A DNA stretch of 64,000 nucleotides, taken from NCBI GenBank assembly GCA_000499405.2, contig HG738137.1:2418001-2482000 (forward strand), given 5' to 3'. Source of the stretch: Onchocerca volvulus. Its lineage: Eukaryota > Nematoda > Chromadorea > Rhabditida > Onchocercidae. Of the stretch, positions 1-39,888 are shown one piece after another (within the stretch, counting starts at the first letter, position 1; each line of letters opens with the position of its first letter). The notes beneath the pieces are model-generated. The model did not search any database and was not told the DNA's origin. It saw nothing but the letters and a program-made list of their open reading frames with translations. Both the position numbers and the translations under genes were made by a program.

Positions 1-27606
<27,606 letters not shown>

Positions 27607-27622
27607 GCTCTAAATATAGGAA
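27607..27622 (-). promoter_or_regulatory. lrp-1: Predicted SL trans-splice acceptor of lrp-1
   Basis: On the minus strand a T-rich stretch ending TATATTTAG (AG at 27611-27610) lies three bases upstream of the lrp-1 start codon. No donor-exon is apparent just upstream, so it most likely receives a spliced leader rather than a 5'UTR exon. Inference only. Confidence 0.5.
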
Positions 27623-27779
27623 ATAATGAAATAATAGTTGTGATTATATTGTATAAATATGGTTAGTTCGCCTTTGCACGACGATTTCTTACCACATCTG
27701 AAATTAAATTTCAAGAAATATAAACGAACAAAAAATTGACGTATATGAAAGATACACTGATTGCATTATTTTCTATTCA

Positions 27780-27935
27780 CTAATAATCGCTTGTAACATG
27801 AACGATTCAACTGAGCAGTATTCTTCTCTACCAGCGACAAAGGAAAGAATAACGCAGTGATCAGTTTGCTTGAATATTCTCTAATAATTGCTTGTAACAT
27901 AAACGAAGAATCACTGTTCCGTCAATCATGTGTCT
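27780..27935 (+). repeat. Dispersed repeat, copy 2 (upstream of lrp-1)
   Basis: Contains two related half-units, each with (T)CTAATAAT(C/T)GCTTGTAACAT, about 105 bp apart, followed by ACGAAGAATCACTGTTCCGT. It is the longest of the four copies in the window. Confidence 0.85.
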
Positions 27936-28041
27936 ACGGTAAAAGTGTTCCATTTGAGCTTTGTTGTTATGAGCCAATAGTTTCAAAGTATTAAAAGTGT
28001 CGAACGTATAATCGACGCCGCTTACTAATAGAAGACAGTAA

Positions 28042-28292
28042 AGGAGAAAGCACACTTTTCTAGAAACTGCAAATGAGAAATGAACAATTGATATTTCAAT
28101 TTTTATAGACGATGATAATATTTTATTAACATTTCGTTGCCTTTGCCTTCAGAAGCAACATTCTTCGTTAGCAAGAGAGGAGAAAGCACACCTTTCTAGA
28201 AACTGCAAATGAGAAATGAACAATTGATATTTCAATTTTTATAGACGATGATAATATGTTTTTAAAACATTTCGCTGCCTTTGCCTTCAGAA
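28042..28292. repeat. Direct duplication, about 115 bp, period 136
   Basis: Copies at 28042-28155 and 28178-28292 both run from AGGAGAAAGCACAC through TTCTAGAAACTGCAAATGAG to CTTTGCCTTCAGAA. They differ by a few substitutions and a small indel near ATAATAT. Confidence 0.93.
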
Positions 28293-28590
28293 TCATTTCT
28301 CATTAGAAGAGAAGCATCACTGCTGTCTGCTATAATTTCCATTTATGTTAACGAAAGTTGAAGAAGCTAGCAATATGAAGTGAGAGAAGAGAATGGAACG
28401 TTGCGTTTGCGCATTTCAACAGAACAAAAGATGATGGTGGCGGTGAATCAATTTCACAATCCAATTAATATAAATATTTATATCGAAATTGAAACTACTA
28501 AGAATAGGAAGGATGGAGCATCGAGAGAGGAAAAAGAAGAAAATCATTCGAGCGGTTGATCGGGGCGGGGAAGAAGTTAAATGAACCACC

Positions 28591-28625
28591 TTCTTCTTCT
28601 TCTTCTTCTCATCTTCTTCTTCTCA
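28591..28625. repeat. TTC trinucleotide tract
   Basis: Pyrimidine tract of TTC repeats interrupted once by TCA. It lies between two GC-box-like words (GGGGCGGGG at 28562-28570 and GAGGGGCGGGGG at 28685-28696), roughly 1 kb upstream of lrp-1. Confidence 0.9.
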
Positions 28626-30160
28626 CCTTAACCATATTATCACGGTGAAGCAAAATGATGATACTGGAAATATATGGTGGTGCAGAGGGGCGGGGGATTC
28701 AACAAAATTCTCTCACTTCAAATGATGACAACAATAATGATGATGACGATAACGATGATGGCACCCTACCCGATCTCTTCGATCGGACAGCAACACCGAT
28801 CATATCGCAGCACAACTTACTATCTTTACCCACCGGTAACAACATCGTTACGAATAGCGCACCTTTCTTCTTTTCAACTCTTTTCTACTTTAATTGGTGC
28901 TATTACAGGCTGTAGAGAGCAGGCATGCAATGCATGCACCTGCCGTACTGCATTGAACTGTAGAACAGCAATGGATTTGGATGGTACTACCCATTTTACT
29001 TTAATTGCTTACCGAAGTAGTTTAAAAGAGTTTGTCACCAGTATGGTCATAGAATAGCAGTTAGCTGATATCATATATCTCCTCCCATTACTGTATCTGC
29101 TGGGGATGATAGCACTCAACAAGCCTAACTAATCCTTGTCTTTAAATTTCAATGTCTCTTTCCGGCGGCAATTATTATTGATTTGGTTTCACTCGTATTT
29201 TCTTTTCTTCCATTTCATCCACTGAAACCATGGTAACAATTTATGTTATTTGATATTCTCTCAAAGATTTATATTCAATTACAATTCAGCAATGATCGAT
29301 TTCTTAAAAACCTCAATATAGACGATGTGATTAACAAATGCATAAACAAACTCTTGCTGACAAAGGCATTTCTTAATATATCGTACGAAAATAGAGTAAT
29401 CTTTTATAAATTTCCGGATTTATCGTATTCAATTTTATTAAGCTAAAATTGCATTCTTTATTAATGAAATATACCGTAATTTGAATATTTGAAAGACTCA
29501 AGGTCAATGAAATTGAGGATAATGGAGAAGGTCCTTAATCGGTCATATTACTGTCGTTTTTGATTAATGAATGAAAGGGATCTGCGCAGGAGGAAAGGAA
29601 GGTGCATATATGAAATGAAATAATGATAAAAAGCAATGAATCGTCAAATCCAATGATTAAATAGAAATTGCCAATGTAGCAATCAATTAAAATAAAGGAT
29701 ATTCAGCTATTTGTACAAAAAGTTGGACTTTGTTTTAACAAACATTCAGACATCGGAGTTGTCTCTATGTTTCCAGAAATGTCGAACGAAATGGAAAATG
29801 TGTTCTCTAAAATTTTCATTTCTTTCTTTAAGTTTTTAGATCTTAATAAAACTAATAAATTCTCGTCTTACTTTTCACTTCTTATTTCTCAATCCTACCT
29901 AAAACTCCAAAGCGATGGTTTCTACGATATGATGATTCTTGTAAGCATAAGCATAAAGAAGCATCGAGAATGACAACAAGATTTCAACCACGCATAGCAC
30001 GTATTGACGCCATCGATGTTGCATGTGTCAGCATGCAATGTGCCCAGAATACACGGAAGGGGCAGAGAAATTGTCATGGTCTTGTCAACGAACTAACCAA
30101 CCATCATCACTTCACTATCGCAAACCTGATTTTGAAAGAGCAGAGGTAGAAAATGATCAA

Positions 30161-30194
30161 TCCATCCATCCATCCATCCATTCATCCATCCATC
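30161..30194. repeat. CATC tetranucleotide microsatellite
   Basis: Eight or so ATCC/CATC units with one CATT variant. The plus-strand open frame over it is an artefact of the repeat. Confidence 0.93.
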
Positions 30195-30819
30195 GTCCAC
30201 AACTTAGTTCTTTCATTCACTTTGCTGGCATCACCCCACTACCACACCTCTACATGACAACATAATGACCATACTGATAGTGGGCAAGCAATGTATCACA
30301 GCTGAACATCATTTACTTCAGACTAGAAATTCACACATACGAATGGCGGGCGAAATGATCGAAGCTCCCAAAAGAATGATCATTTCGGATGACCTCAATA
30401 TAGACTTGGGAAGCATGTAGTGGAATATAATTAGCATGCGAGCTATGCATTTTTGACAACAAAGATTTATATTAGCAGTTACTTCAGGGAAGTTATTTCA
30501 TCGTTATCCTACATCTAAGAATTTCGAACTATTCATAATGCAACTTTGAAGATCTGTCTTCAATAAATTTATCAAAAATCACAGAAAAAATGAATAATCA
30601 AATATATGAGCAATCGAAAATCAGCATAAATGTACTGGCTCTCACTGATATTCATAACAAAAAGGTAGAAATAAATCTATTACAAATATATTGCTGCAGT
30701 ATCTCAATAATAACGAATATTGGAGAGAATTTTCAATGCGAAATTACACTTCGCATTAAAAAACAACTTATCTCAAAAGTAACTATCAATTCCATTTTAT
30801 AGGAAATGAGCGGGAAGAT

Positions 30820-33577
30820 TTATAAAACTCGATTTTTCTCTTCTATCCTTATCCTGGCTATCTTTTTAACAGTATTATCTTCGTCTTCAGAACTTTCGAA
30901 ATCGGGTATTTCGTCTACATTAAATAAATCTTCATTAATTTCCATACTTCCAATATTACCAACAGTCTCTTCCAACTGAAATTATGGAAATCATACATAA
31001 AAAATAAATGTCTTTACAAAGCATGAAATATTTTTTTAAGATTGCTTTGTAGTAGTCTTTGATGAAACTTAAAACTGGTAAGAAAAAAAATTTTTTTTAG
31101 AAGAAATAAATTTGATCTAATCTAATAAAAAAAAAAAAAAAGTGTGAGGCATGAAGAAATAAAATGAAACCTTTTCATCGTCATCTAGATCGTCATCCAA
31201 CATATGTCCTTCGTCATCGATACAATAAAATGTACGTTCATCGATTTCAAACGCTTTTATCTCTGACTAAATAAACTACTTCAATCAAGAAGTTTTGAAA
31301 TAATCATTGATTTTTTCAATAAATTAAATGTAGTAAACAGAAGCAATTCTATGCCACAATTTCAGATAAACATTGGTAAAATATTTTCTTGCTTAATTTC
31401 ATGCTCTCGATAGGAAAAACAGTAAAACGAATAAAGTTATAATTATATTCTAAGCTTATAATTATCTCGGAAAATTACTAAACATGAAAAACAAAATTCC
31501 ATTGTGAACAATTTAAAGAATGTGAAATGCTGCTACATTTCAAAAACTCATTATGTTCTTATTGATAGAAAAGTAAAATGAAGTGCATAATAAGTAAATA
31601 AAACCTCATCATTATCTTCCTCTTCCGATCCTCGTTCAAATGCAACACCACCTTCCATATCTCCTTCATCTTGCGCTACCAAATCTGGATTGTACGTAAA
31701 CAAATCACGACCACTCATTCCGATCTATAAGACGGAAATATTTTGAAGAGAAAATATTTTCGTCACAACCTTGAAAGAGCTCATTATGTGAAAAAGTCAT
31801 ATTTAAGATAGGCTTTAAGTATGACGTATAACTGACAGTAAGATTAGAGAATAATAAATACTTAACCTATATCAAATTTCACAATTTTTTAATATACTTT
31901 TCGAAACAGCGTTTTCTCATTCAAGAAAAACATTATTACAAAAAAGACCAGTATTCAACTGAAGATGACAGTAAATTATTGCATAAGAATTGAAAAACAG
32001 ATATACTAGTGAAGCTAGGGAAATCTTACCGATTTACCCGTCTTAATGTTTTTCTTTTTCTCTTTTTCTTCTTCTAAAATTTTCCTTTTCCGCTCTCGTA
32101 ACTTCTTCTTCTTCCAACAGATAAATGTTTCTAGCGTCACTTTTGTAAGACTTTCTGGCTTAAGTTGTGCACGCTGAAATGTTAAGTGTAAAAACCAAAC
32201 ACGAATAATATACGAAATTTCGAACATTTTAAACACTCTCAGAATTCCAAATACCTCTTTTTCGATGAGTTCTTCTAAAGTGATTTCGTTTAACCGTTTA
32301 TGTTCTTCCAACTTTTTCCTATCCTTCTTTAGAACATAACCTGGTGGCAAAGCATGCCTATAAATACAACCATCGCCATTTGGGCATTCCCAAAACCAAC
32401 CATATTTGCTATTCTCAACAGCTTCCAGAAAATATTTACATACCTGGAAAAAAAATGAAATTTTGCCAGTTATTCGCTTATATGCTTGTTACATACACAA
32501 AAACTTACAATATCTGTTTGATTTGGCTTTTTCCTATCATGTTCTCCATGCTTCTTTTCGGCGACTTCGTTTAATTTAGACTCATCCCATTCATCTATAT
32601 TATCTGAAATCGCTTATGAAATCAGTAATTCTATCTTTAGTATACATTACTAAAGAATAGAAATTTGAAATACACAACATTTTCAAGATGATTAAAAGGA
32701 AATATCATTTCAGGGCAAGATGATAGCAGAAAAAACAATCTTTTCTTCTCCTCCTTACTTTTACCTCCAAGCGCTTTAATCTCAGATATATACAATAAGC
32801 AAAGATACAATATTTACCATCTTCTTTTGATAAATCTCGGCTATCAACATAAAGATTCTTTTTAGCTGTTTTCTGATCCTTTGACAAGTCGTGACTAAAT
32901 TTGCACTTTTCACCTTTATGGCACATTCCTTGCTTGTAAAATAAACAAACTACTGATTTGGGATCGATGTCTGCAATAGAAAGAAGTGAGTCATATAAAA
33001 GCTTCATATAAATATCAAGGAAGCATTATTGTTACTAACTGTTGTTGCCCAGAGATGAATTAGCATTTTTTGACACAAATGTATACAGAAATAGATCAAA
33101 ATTTTTGTCACTCTCTGGCACATATAAATATCACTTACTTTAGGGAACATTATAGCTTGTGCCGTATATGATAGAAAGTTTTCCTAGCAACCATTCAAAT
33201 CAAGCTATACCTCGCGCCACCTTCGGCATTTCAGTCACCGGTTTCAAAAGTTTATTCAAATCCCGCAGTTCACTATCAGCTGTTTGCTTCTTGGCCGCAG
33301 CTCTCTCTGCATCAATTTTCGCGTGATTCACATTACCGTGTTTAATCTACAAAACAGAATGATCTATTTAAAAATCTGACTTAAAATAAAGTCAATATTA
33401 GGCCCATCATTCCACATTTGATGCAAACTTTTTCCTTTATCTTCCAATATGTACAACAATAACAAAAAGTGTTACCAAAATATAGTCCTTAATAATCTAA
33501 ACATCTGAAGATAAGGCATTTAGTCAGAGAAGCTTTAACATGAAAGATTTACTTCAGATATCTTTTACGTAAAGATT

Positions 33578-33631
<54 letters not shown>

Positions 33632-33839
33632 AAAAAGAAAGCAAAGAAAGAGAAGAGTAGAATAACAAATTTCAGAGTTCTATATCTCGAGCGATGTCAC
33701 TTGCCTGATTTGTCACTTGCTGCACATATTTCTGTGTCTTTGCTCCCTTCTTATTTTTCAATCCAAATGTTTTATCTTCAATTATTTTTTCCTTTTTTTT
33801 CTGCTCTGTCTTCTTGTTCGGAGCATTCTTCGGCGGCAT
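30820..33839 (-). CDS. ZC3H15: CCCH zinc-finger protein ZC3H15/DFRP1 homologue
   Basis: DRG family regulatory protein 1 homologue; the family binds and stabilises the GTPase DRG1 and associates with ribosomes in the cytoplasm (known). Nine exons: 33705-33839, 33211-33346, 32818-32970, 32509-32603, 32255-32443, 32030-32173, 31605-31724, 31171-31266 and 30820-30975, giving 407 aa, close to the human length. The N-terminus [20 protein letters not shown] and the block [14 protein letters not shown] are diagnostic. First CCCH finger: C99-x7-C107-x5-C113-x3-H117. The second is split by a long loop (C175, C193, C199, H203) and followed by [11 protein letters not shown], the conserved DFRP segment. 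The tail is acidic. Intron 1 uses a GC donor and contains a 51-bp A-run. Start chosen because an acceptor lies one base upstream and it matches the family N-terminus. Confidence 0.95.
33579..33629. repeat. 51-bp A homopolymer in ZC3H15 intron 1
   Basis: Uninterrupted A from 33579 to 33629, followed by an A/G-rich stretch. On the transcribed strand it is a T-run 75 nt after the donor. Confidence 0.95.
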
Positions 33840-33850
33840 ACTGAAAAATT
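33840..33850 (-). promoter_or_regulatory. Predicted SL acceptor of ZC3H15 homologue
   Basis: On the minus strand TTTTTCAG ends at 33841, one base before the ATG. Such tight spacing is typical of spliced-leader addition in nematodes. A 5'UTR intron is the alternative. Confidence 0.5.
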
Positions 33851-34857
33851 CTTTCTGGAATTTTCAAAAATATTGGTTAGAAACAAATCAAATGCAGTAC
33901 ATCAATGAATCGAAAAATGCGTTAATGAAATTTTGAAAAAATATAGATTATTATAATAAAATATTGGAGATTACACTTATTAATGGATTACAGGATAATT
34001 AAAAGCCAACAATGCGAAACGCTGAATTATCAGTTGTATAAAATAAAACTTAAATTGGTAAAAAGATCGAGCCGAGATTTTTTTAAAAGATAAAAAAAAT
34101 TGAATGTAAAACGAGTGATTATATGAGACTAAGCAACCCTTCTAACAAGTTTCATCGGATCTTCCAGATGATAGTATCATATTCTTGTCCGTATTTTGTC
34201 TAAATACAGATAGAATAATAGGATAGAAACATGAAAAAGAATACGAGTCCTAAAAATATATTGTCCACTCTGAATCACTATCATTATCCTCTAGAGCACC
34301 GCATCATTTGATCGACTGCACGTAATAAGGCCAGATACTTCAGGTCAAAGGTCATAATGCAGAACAAGAATTATCCACTTCACACCTTCCTCTTCCACTC
34401 CCATCATTGCCACCTACTGACCGTGCGATGATATCACAAACTTCATTTTAACATCGCAGTGGCATTGACGTTGCATGCTGTATTTTGTGAAACGAATGGT
34501 CGGAAAAACTGATTGGTAAAAACTTTGTTTGATAAGAACTTTGGCCGAGAACTTTGGTTGATAATTCTGATTAGTATTGATAAGATTAATTAGCAGAGGT
34601 ACTATGGGAATCTTATTGTTCGTTTACTCAACCTAAAAAAATCTCATTGACACTATCTTTACGTTTTTCTTGAAAAAAAAAAAAATTTTCCTTGAAAAAT
34701 GTTTCTCTTTTGTCGTAAATATTTCAATTCAGGAGAATGTTTGTCAAAAATATGGGTAACTGCTAGCCTCAACTCAAACAGTACGGAACATTTTGTCACA
34801 TGCACTATGCATGCATGCATAATGCATGTGGCAAACGTTCCTTTATTATGATTTCAG
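33842..34857. other. Divergent intergenic region between ZC3H15 and SFT2 genes
   Basis: About 1 kb separates the two predicted trans-splice acceptors, so both promoters must lie here or overlap. I see no exon. Overlapping ATGCAT palindromes (34807-34827) lie 30-50 bp before the SFT2 acceptor. No clear TATA box. Confidence 0.55.
34848..34857 (+). promoter_or_regulatory. Predicted SL acceptor of SFT2 gene
   Basis: TGATTTCAG ends at 34857, 21 bases before the chosen ATG at 34879. An out-of-frame ATG at 34874 lies between them. Confidence 0.45.
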
Positions 34858-34878
34858 GTTGACGTAAATTGTTATGCT

Positions 34879-36088
34879 ATGCTACAACGCGTCTATAGAT
34901 TATTCAATGATGATGAAAGCACTGACGTGGAAAACTTGCCAAATCCTTCCGTGAATAACACTTCACAAAATCAGGTTTATCCACTATAATTCTTCACATT
35001 CCTTCCTATATTTGTTTATCACTTTCATTTGCCGTGATGGAGAATGAAATTATTTGCAATTACAGATAATTAAACAATGATTTCATTTTCAGTTCGATGA
35101 AGATTCATCTCTTTCTTGGGATCTACGAGTACAGTATTTTCTTGGTTGCCTCTGTCTTTCAGTAATATGCTCTTTAGCTGGAAGTGCTCTACTTTTTACC
35201 TGGAGAATTACTGGTTTTACTGTGATGGTGTCTTTGGGTAGTATTTTGTCGTTGTTTGGGTTTGTTTTCAATCAGTCATTTTAAGATTCCTTTTGTTTTT
35301 CGATGTTTTTTTTCGAATGGTGCTGTAATGAAAGAGTTTCTGACAAATGGTTCAACGAATTTATAGAAATTGTGAAAAACTAAGCATACTTTTCTTCAAA
35401 ACACCTTCATTTGCAGTCCTCAGTAAACCATCAGAAGCTTAAGCTTATATGTTCATTCACGCATACAATCATGAAGTTCTTTTATTTAAAAATACTACTC
35501 TTTGAAATTGAATGATCTTATATTGCCAGAATTGGACTGATATTTGCTTTTGTCAATTTTCTACTTTCTCAGGTTGGTAGAATCGAATATTTTTTAACAG
35601 TTTATTTCTTTCCAGGACATGTTTTCTAATGGGTCCTTTGAAACAGTTGCAAAAAATGTTTGAACAGGGGCGTTTCCTGGCATCGCTTATGTATTTACTT
35701 TCTATAGCTTTCACATTGATAGCCGGTCTAGTTTTTTCGAATCCTCCATTGGCGCTTGTTTTTGTCATTGGACAGTACATTGCAATGGCTTGGTATTCTA
35801 TGACATATATACCTTTCGCACGGTATGACTTTATTTCTACTTAACATCTGCTGATTTAAAATTATCAATATTTCTTGCAGTTATCACTGCAAAAAATACT
35901 GGGATGTAAGAAAGCTACTGAGGCCTTGTACAGTGTGGAATCTTGTTGGAAAAGAATGACTTTACAATTCATTTTTAAACAAGCAACAAGGATTTTTTCT
36001 ACTGAATTTTATTATTTTATCATATTACTTTTGCACACATTTCAGAAATGTGATGTCATCATTTTGCTGCAATTGTTTTAATTGGTGA
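34879..36088 (+). CDS. SFT2D: SFT2-family vesicle transport protein
   Basis: Small four-helix membrane protein of the Golgi; yeast Sft2 acts in fusion of endosome-derived vesicles with the late Golgi (known). Four exons: 34879-34974, 35093-35259, 35616-35822 and 36046-36088, 170 aa. Helices are visible at about 45-69 (YFLGCLCLSVICSLAGSALL), 73-93, 108-128 (LASLMYLLSIAFTLIAGLVF) and 131-150, with the family loop GPLKQLQKMFEQGR between helices 2 and 3. The sequence GQYIAMAWYSMTYIPFAR before the last junction matches the family's Tyr-Ser-x-Ser/Thr-Tyr-Ile-Pro-Phe/Tyr-Ala-Arg end. The final exon gives a short Cys-rich tail (NVMSSFCCNCFNW), as in other members. An alternative last exon from 35881 also fits the phase. 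Confidence 0.9.
35881..35959 (+). other. Possible alternative terminal exon of SFT2 gene
   Basis: CTTGCAG ends at 35880. Reading on from the phase-2 donor at 35822 gives R-YHCKKYWDVRKLLRP and then TVWNLVGKE followed by TGA at about 35957. It would replace the Cys-rich tail. The family favours the exon at 36046, so this is only a candidate. Confidence 0.3.
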
Positions 36089-39000
36089 ATCAATCAGTAA
36101 GTAAATTTTCAAAAACATGGACTTCCTAAAATCGCTACACGTATAGTTAAGATTCTTATTTCGAAGGCTGTTGTGTTTTAGAATATAACAATATCATTAT
36201 TCTATATTTCACTTTTGTTTAAAATATCTCTCACTTTAGAATTAAATGTGCTAGTACTATGCATTCTATCTTTTTCAAACGAGACATGATTTAATTCCAT
36301 TTTTCAACTTTTGATAAGGATTAATTCTTTGTTGGTATTTTTCTAAATAGAAACATTTGCTAAAATGCTTTATAGTAGGAAGCTGAAATTAAATATATAC
36401 TCTTTAAAAATTCTGTGACCATTTCGCATTGTTTAGGCTTGCAGCGACTAGAATTTGTTAAATAGACTAGTCCACTTTCAAGATACGAAGTTGGCAAAAG
36501 GTTGCTTGCTATCTATGTAACTTTCTAGTAGGCATTGTATATTAATAAATAATTGTACGATTTGCATATCTATTTTTCATAAATGATAATGTATTTGGTT
36601 TCATCACATCTACTATGTATTTTTCTGTTGCTTAACTGTAAATGTGAATAGTGCTTTTTCAAATTATTTTACAATTGATGTGGTAGTTTGCACTGAATTA
36701 GAGAATAGTGATAGACCAAGAGTCTTTAAACCGTCCTGATTTGACCTCTTATAAAGTATATGCTATTATTTATTTAGTTCTGGTAGCATTGTGGCAAAAA
36801 TCAGAACAACTTATTTAGTAATACATATTCTTATTTTTAGATACTTATGTCACTGTTAACTTCACTTTTCTCTGATTTTTCTGTTTTATCGACATGTAAA
36901 TGTTTGTTTATAATGAGTTGAATAGCGCTTTGATTTAATTTTAGTTCATTTAATTGTTTCTGTTTCATGTAATTTTCAAGTAACCTTTTAAATGTTCTTC
37001 AATTTGATACTTTTATAATATGTGAAGCGGTTACTGCTTAAACATTTCTTTCCTTTGATTTTTTTTCTACATTTCTAATTTTTCTATCACTCGCTGTTGA
37101 CGTCTTTTTTGTTAAAAGTTTTTTGGAAATCTTTAAATCAGTGCTTTTAGAAATAAAACTCAAAAATATTGCAGAACTACTTTCACAGCATTTAAAATAA
37201 TTAATTGCGCTAATTTCAAGAAATCTGGACAATTTATTATGATAATCAGGACAGTCTATTATGATGTAGTTTTTATCAATATCTGGTTGATTTCGAAGTA
37301 CAATGGAATATTTTCTCAAAAGTGCACAGTACATTTTCGCATTTTTCTTGATTTTGTTACATTTCATTGCATTTCAATCGGTCAAGGTTGTAAAAGGACA
37401 GGCGAACAAACGAGTGCGAACTGCCGGAAGATGCATTATTTAAGGACTGTTGAATTTAAATAATATGAGAAGTTTTAATTCGACTTTTTTGTCTTGAAAA
37501 AATATAAAACTAAAGGAAAACTCCTTGATTTCAAATCAGAAGATTTGAGAATGAAAAGAAATGTGAATTTTATCCATACTTCATATTCCACGAGAGAATT
37601 TACTGGTCTTGCACTCTGTTATACATTTTGATGAAAATCCAGCTTCGATCATAGCTGCAAAAAATAATTTAGTGTTGTTAACACTGAGCTTGACTTTAAT
37701 CTCATAATCGAGAACTGGAAAGACTTTTGATTTAACTGTCAAAGTAATAATGTTTGTGAAATATAATGTAAGGAGATCTTTGAAAATTAAAAAACTAGTG
37801 TGAATTATTACACTTGATCTTTGATAATACTATTTAAAATTGTTCCGTTCTGTTTCAAATATCATTTTCCTTCGAACAACGCTAAAATATCATATTTTCG
37901 TGCTTCTATAATCAGCATCGATGATAAGCAGGAATCTTGCAAAGTATAATATCTGAAAAATACATCCATTTGCAAATAACAATGATTATAACAGTAATCA
38001 TTTCGTTGAATTGCAATTATATCCTAATTTTTCCACATTGAACACAATCATTCTTAGTCAGATACGTACATTTATTTTAAAATTTATTCAACCGAAAATT
38101 AAAATCGTCCAGCTTTCAATGATCACCTGAATTGCTGGACGGTTGGTATAAATTTTTTTGCTATGAATCATAAAGATTATAAATTGATAATCATTAACTG
38201 GCCACCATATAATCTACAGTGAAAAGAAAAGCAAAGTTTTCTGAATTTTTAAAAAATAATTATATATTTGGGGCAAATAATTATATATTTTGCAATTAAT
38301 TTTTTTTTTAATTACACTTTTGTTGATTGTAATTACTTGTTTCAATTAAAAATGTAAAAATTTCGATTGAGTATATTGCATCCTTCCACACTATCCTAAA
38401 GATATCATCCTGTCATTCAATTTATCGGATATGAGTCCATCCTATTACTGTTGGATGCAAAACGAATTCTCCTAAAACGCAACTTTTTGCAAAATTAATA
38501 AATTAGCGATAATATATTCATTGAGCAATATTTTATTTATTTTATGCTTAAATTTTTGCCATTTTGGAGACATTTGAAAGCTGACTCTGTCTTCTTCAAA
38601 ACTTGTGCAAATAAAGGGTAATGTTTGAATTCTTACTGGAAATATAACTCTTTCCGGTATTTTCTCTTGTTAGATGTTAAATATTGCAGGAAAGGCCAAT
38701 GAATAAAGTTGCGGCAGGATTTCCGGAATTTTGTGTAACTCATCGGTAAAGAATTTTGTGGTAACCTATCGGGGAAAGCGAGAAACAATTCAAAACAAAC
38801 AATCAACTTTACTTGACACCTTTAAGCAGAACAAACTGTTTCTTGAGAAGCTTCCAAATTTTATGCCCCTGGGGAATAACGGAACATTTTCCTGTTAAAT
38901 ACCGCTCTTTCGCATATTTTCAAAAACAACACTCACTATTTCATCACCAATAATTTGTTTCATTTTTAATTCAGTTTCAATTTCAATTCATTACCTTTCC

Positions 39001-39888
39001 AGTTTATACTTCACCTTTTTTAACCCGTTCACTCTCCTTGTCTCACTTTCATATCTATTTCGTATTTTTTACGATTCAAACAGTTTTAATTCTCTATTTG
39101 CTATTACCTTTTTTTGAAGATCGATGAGTACAGCACGTGAATGAAACGTACGAATATCAGTGCTAAAAAAGGACAAATGTCGTACTTGATCATTCTATCG
39201 GTGAAATAATATTCAATTTTTTCCATTCACAACACACATTTAAGATACTTTTGAAAACTTTCACTGAATATTTGAAAAGTTCTTTGTTGAGCAATAATGC
39301 AAATCAGATCAATATAATTATTTGGAAAACAAATGATTTATAAAATGCTACGCGCTAAGATTCTCACTATGTCAGATATTTATCATACGAATGAATTCTA
39401 TTAAGTATTCATTCAATTTTTTTAACATAACAGCATTCAAAATACTCTTCCATATATCTTTTTAAATTCGGTTAAAAAAAAAAAGGAAAAAAGAAAAAAA
39501 TTCTTCACGAAAATAGCTCATAAAAGACAAAAAAAAAAATGAGCAATTTATTAGAGAACTTGTATTCTTTCTTACCTTTTACTTCATTTCTCTTCTGGTA
39601 TTCCTGGTATTTATTCGTTGACTTATAGCAGAAGAAATAAATCTATTCGTTGCACAAGTCATTATTCGTCATTAACAACATTTCAATATTTGTTCCATTT
39701 TTGCTAAATAAATGAAAAAGTATTCATGCGAGCCTTTTTTCATCCTACTGATTCCTACATGAATGTTTCGGAATCTGAATGTGCCATTGATGATGAGAGA
39801 TATTTTCGGTTCAGATCAATCGCTTCTATTCCTGATACTTTCCTTTTATGATACTGATTGTGTAGAATATTTTAGATCCATTTCAGCT
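36089..39888. other. Intergenic, no gene recognised
   Basis: 3.8 kb of A+T-rich DNA between the SFT2 gene and the S28 peptidase. Short frames at 37038-37367 (minus) and 37239-37463 (plus) overlap each other and show no domain or convincing splice sites. Confidence 0.5.
39878..39886 (+). promoter_or_regulatory. Predicted SL acceptor of S28 peptidase
   Basis: CCATTTCAG ends at 39886, two bases before the ATG at 39889. It also argues against the longer in-frame start at 39763. Confidence 0.5.

Larger units (their letters stand above)
27611..30819. other. lrp-1 upstream / intergenic region
   Basis: Between the lrp-1 start and the 3' end of the ZC3H15 homologue, which lies upstream of lrp-1 on the same strand. 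It holds repeat copy 2, a direct duplication (28042-28292), a TTC tract, two GC-box-like words and a CATC microsatellite. Open frames at 28655-29057 and 30023-30265 are low-complexity and not convincing. Confidence 0.6.

Noticed and set aside
27861..28055. Minus-strand frame starting MCFLLYCLLLVSG, looking like a signal peptide with a GTAAGC donor
   Set aside because: It overlaps dispersed repeat copy 2, and its donor phase (0) does not suit lrp-1 exon 2; the exon at 27516-27606 fits better.
28655..29057. Two overlapping plus-strand frames with Asn/Asp or Met/Thr runs
   Set aside because: Both come from an ATG/GATGA-rich simple sequence in two frames; no other support.
37038..37463. Overlapping minus and plus frames of 109 and 74 codons
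   Set aside because: They overlap on opposite strands, with no splice sites or domain; probably intergenic noise.
39763..39888. Upstream in-frame ATG extending the S28 peptidase by 42 codons
   Set aside because: The extension would place the signal peptide internally; a TTTCAG acceptor lies just before the ATG at 39889.
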